A stretch of DNA of 64,000 bases from Heligmosomoides polygyrus polygyrus (Eukaryota > Nematoda > Chromadorea > Rhabditida > Heligmosomidae), in NCBI GenBank assembly GCA_947396885.1, contig OX377202.1, positions 80,200,643-80,264,642 of the forward strand, read 5' to 3'. Position numbers and translations under genes: made by a program. The notes below the pieces were generated by a model that was not told the DNA's origin, did not search any database, and saw nothing but the letters and a program-made list of their open reading frames with translations. Positions 62,073 to 64,000 of this stretch are shown here, piece after piece. Every line of letters begins with the position of its first letter. Position 1 is the first letter of the stretch.

Positions 62073-64000
62073 TATCACCTGTATAGCCTGTCGTCCCGTT
62101 GATCATCGACTTGCTCGAGCGGGCGCCAGCAGCGTCTCCATTCGTCCCTGTCGCGTGCCAGAGTGGTCCAATGGATCCTCCTCGCTCGAGAGACACGAAG
62201 AGCGTCATATCGGTCGTTCAGGGCTTTCACGAAGAAGTCCGACCAACGCGTTGGTGGGCGTCCTGGTGTTCTTTTGACATCCCGCGGAATCCAATCTGTG
62301 ACGGCTCTCGTCCAGCGGGTGTCTTCGAATCGCATTACGTGGCCGGCCCACCTAATTTTCGACGACTTGGCCCATGCGACAGCGTCTCTGATCTTCGAAC
62401 GTCGGCGAAGCTCGGAACTTCGGAGCCCTTCTCTCACTTGCGTGAGTCGTGTCACTCCGAGCATCGTCCTCTCGATTCCACGCTGCGCGACGCTGATCGC
62501 GTGTTCATCCTGCTTTCGTATAGCCCAGGTCTCTGAGGCGTATGTTAGGGCAGGAAGAACAGTGGAGTCGAATAGGTGGGCACGGAGTCGGACGTTCTTC
62601 GTTTTCTTCACGACTTCTTCGACGCTCTTGAAAGCTCCCCAAGCCGCTCGTTTCCTCCTGCTCAGCTCTGGTGCTAGGTCGTTGGCCATGTTGACTTCGC
62701 GACCCAGATACACATAGCTGGAGCATTCGGAGATGTTCGTTCCGTTGAGCGAGAATGGGGCATCAGAAACCCATACGTTCTTCATGAACATCGTCTTCGT
62801 AAGATTCAGCTGCAGTCCAACGCTTCCACATACACGATCGAAGTCGGCCAGCATTCGTTCCGCCTGACTGATGCTCGGTGTTATGAGCACGATGTCGTCA
62901 GCGAAGCGAAGATGGTGCAGTTGCCGGCGGTCGACCTTCACTCCCATGTCTTCCCATTCTAGTTCGCGCATGACGTGTTCGAGGGTGGCGCTGAAAAGCT
63001 TCGGGGATATGGTATCCCCTTGACGAACCCCTCTCTTCACGTCAATGACGACGTCGTTGTAGAATGGTGAGATCTTGGTCGTGAATCCACTGTACAGCTC
63101 TCGAAGGACTCTGATGTACTGAGTAGGAACGCCCTGGGTGAGCAAAGCTTCCATGACCGCTTCAGATTCGACGGAGTCGAATGCCTTCTTCAGGTCAATG
63201 AACGTAAGGCACAGCGGCAGCTTGTACTCTCGCGACACTTCGATGAGTTTCGTAATGGTGTGTATGTGGTCGATCGTGCTGAATCCTCTCCGAAATCCTG
63301 CTTGTTCGCATGGCTGTCCTTCGTCCAGCGTTCTACTAATCCTATTCAGGATGACTCGAGTGAACAGCTTGTAGACTACGGACAACAGGCAGATCGGGCG
63401 ATAGTTGCCAATGTCGTGCACGTCTCCCTTCTTGTACAGCAAGACGGTCCTGCTGGTCTTTCACTGAGATGGAACCTTGCATTCGGACAGGTAGCGTGTG
63501 AAGAGCCGCGCCAAGGTGTTGATGAGCGCTGGCGGGAGGTTCTTCAGGTGTTCAGCTCTGATCCTGTCAGAACCGGGTGCTGTACGTTTCTTCACCGACG
63601 AGATGGCGTGTCGGATTTCGGAAGAGAGAACAGAGGGGACGACGTATCCATCCTGCGGAAGATGGCATGGGGGCAGGTGGACGTGGCTATCGAAGAGATC
63701 GGAGTAGAAGTCGTGGATGACCCTCTCCATGGTCCTTCTGGAAGAGGTGACGGTTCCGTCGGGACGTCGGAGAGCGGTCATCTTGGTCTTGAAGTTGGCG
63801 AAGTTCCGGCTGGCATTGCGGATGCTCAGCCCTGCCTCTGCTGCTTCAGCCAACACTTCCGCCCTTCTCTCCTTCAGATCTTCCTTTATCGCCGCTCTGC
63901 ATAGCTTTGCAAGCTCGGACGTCAGTTGGTAGTTGCCTGACGCTCGTGCTGCTCCACGCTGGCGTATCAGCTCGAGAGTTTCCGGAGACAGGCGTCTCTT
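62073..64000 (-). mobile_element. RTE LINE, nearly intact 3' part, runs off the window
   Basis: Minus-strand reverse transcriptase in RTE order, from the window edge to 62075. It is inserted in the 3' LTR, with its short 3' tail (after the TGA-proximal DDRLYR) abutting LTR sequence at 62072. The endonuclease should lie beyond 64000. Same family as 40260-43085 but much better preserved. Confidence 0.92.
62075..64000 (-). CDS. RTE reverse transcriptase, partial, one internal stop
   Basis: Reads open on the minus strand from 64000 to 62075 except for one TGA at about 63458-63460, where the family has Trp (KVPSQ then KTSRTVLLYKKGD). Motifs: TAPGSDRI, NYRPICLLSVVYK, FIDLKKAFDSV, GVRQGDTISPKLFSA, FADDIVLITPS with the catalytic FADD at 62894-62905, YVYLGREVNM, and a C-terminal RWAGHVMR..RWTRAVTDWIPRD domain. 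The enzyme would copy its RNA onto nicked target DNA. The single stop means either a recently disabled copy or a sequencing/assembly error. An ATG-like start at 63442 would give a 455-aa fragment, but the true start lies upstream with the endonuclease. Confidence 0.9.

Overview
The window looks like nuclear DNA from a nematode, most likely a clade V strongylid (hookworm-like) parasite; the species is an inference. The signs are small introns of about 50-70 bp beside multi-kilobase introns, TTTCAG-type splice acceptors, a nematode-type TTBK/CK1-like kinase, a complete four-repeat gelsolin close to C. elegans GSNL-1, a secreted ShK-domain peptide, and many RTE, Penelope-like, mariner, Gypsy and tRNA-SINE copies. 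No bacterial gene, operon or CRISPR array is visible. A 199-base assembly gap lies at 13595-13793.

Layout. 1-8.7 kb: the C-terminal two thirds of a TTBK/CK1-like kinase on the + strand (seven exons recognised). Its long introns hold a foldback repeat with a mariner and a Penelope-like fragment inside it, and an internally deleted RTE LINE. 8.7-16.4 kb: small foldback elements, a tRNA-SINE remnant, a TTA-flanked MITE, the gap, a secreted ShK peptide gene on the minus strand and an RTE relic. 16.5-21.3 kb: a 4.8 kb imperfect palindrome with no recognisable coding capacity. 21.3-26.6 kb: mostly non-coding, with MITE, SINE and RTE relics. 26.6-38.7 kb: the complete gsnl-1-like gene in 14 exons (468 aa), with a Penelope-like fragment and a Tc1/mariner-superfamily element in its introns. 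40.3-43.1 kb: a decayed RTE LINE. 43.6-46.9 kb: the 3' end of a minus-strand gene for a single-pass membrane protein, its intron carrying an inverted pair of tRNA-SINEs and hAT-like MITEs. 47.0-47.9 kb: a deleted mariner. 49.8-53.0 kb: a cluster of GC-rich foldback elements, several joined end to end through TTA trinucleotides, with an orphan exon like TMEM234 among them. 53.8-62.1 kb: a decayed Ty3/Gypsy element with both LTRs and an unexplained extra reading frame next to the 3' LTR. 62.1-64.0 kb: a nearly intact RTE LINE on the minus strand, inserted in the 3' LTR and running off the window.

The host genes shown (kinase, gelsolin, membrane protein, ShK peptide, TMEM234-like) are unrelated single-copy genes and do not form a pathway. 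The most unusual content is structural: two related large foldback repeats, and the family of TTA-flanked GC-rich foldback MITEs, copies of which also sit inside both arms of the palindrome.
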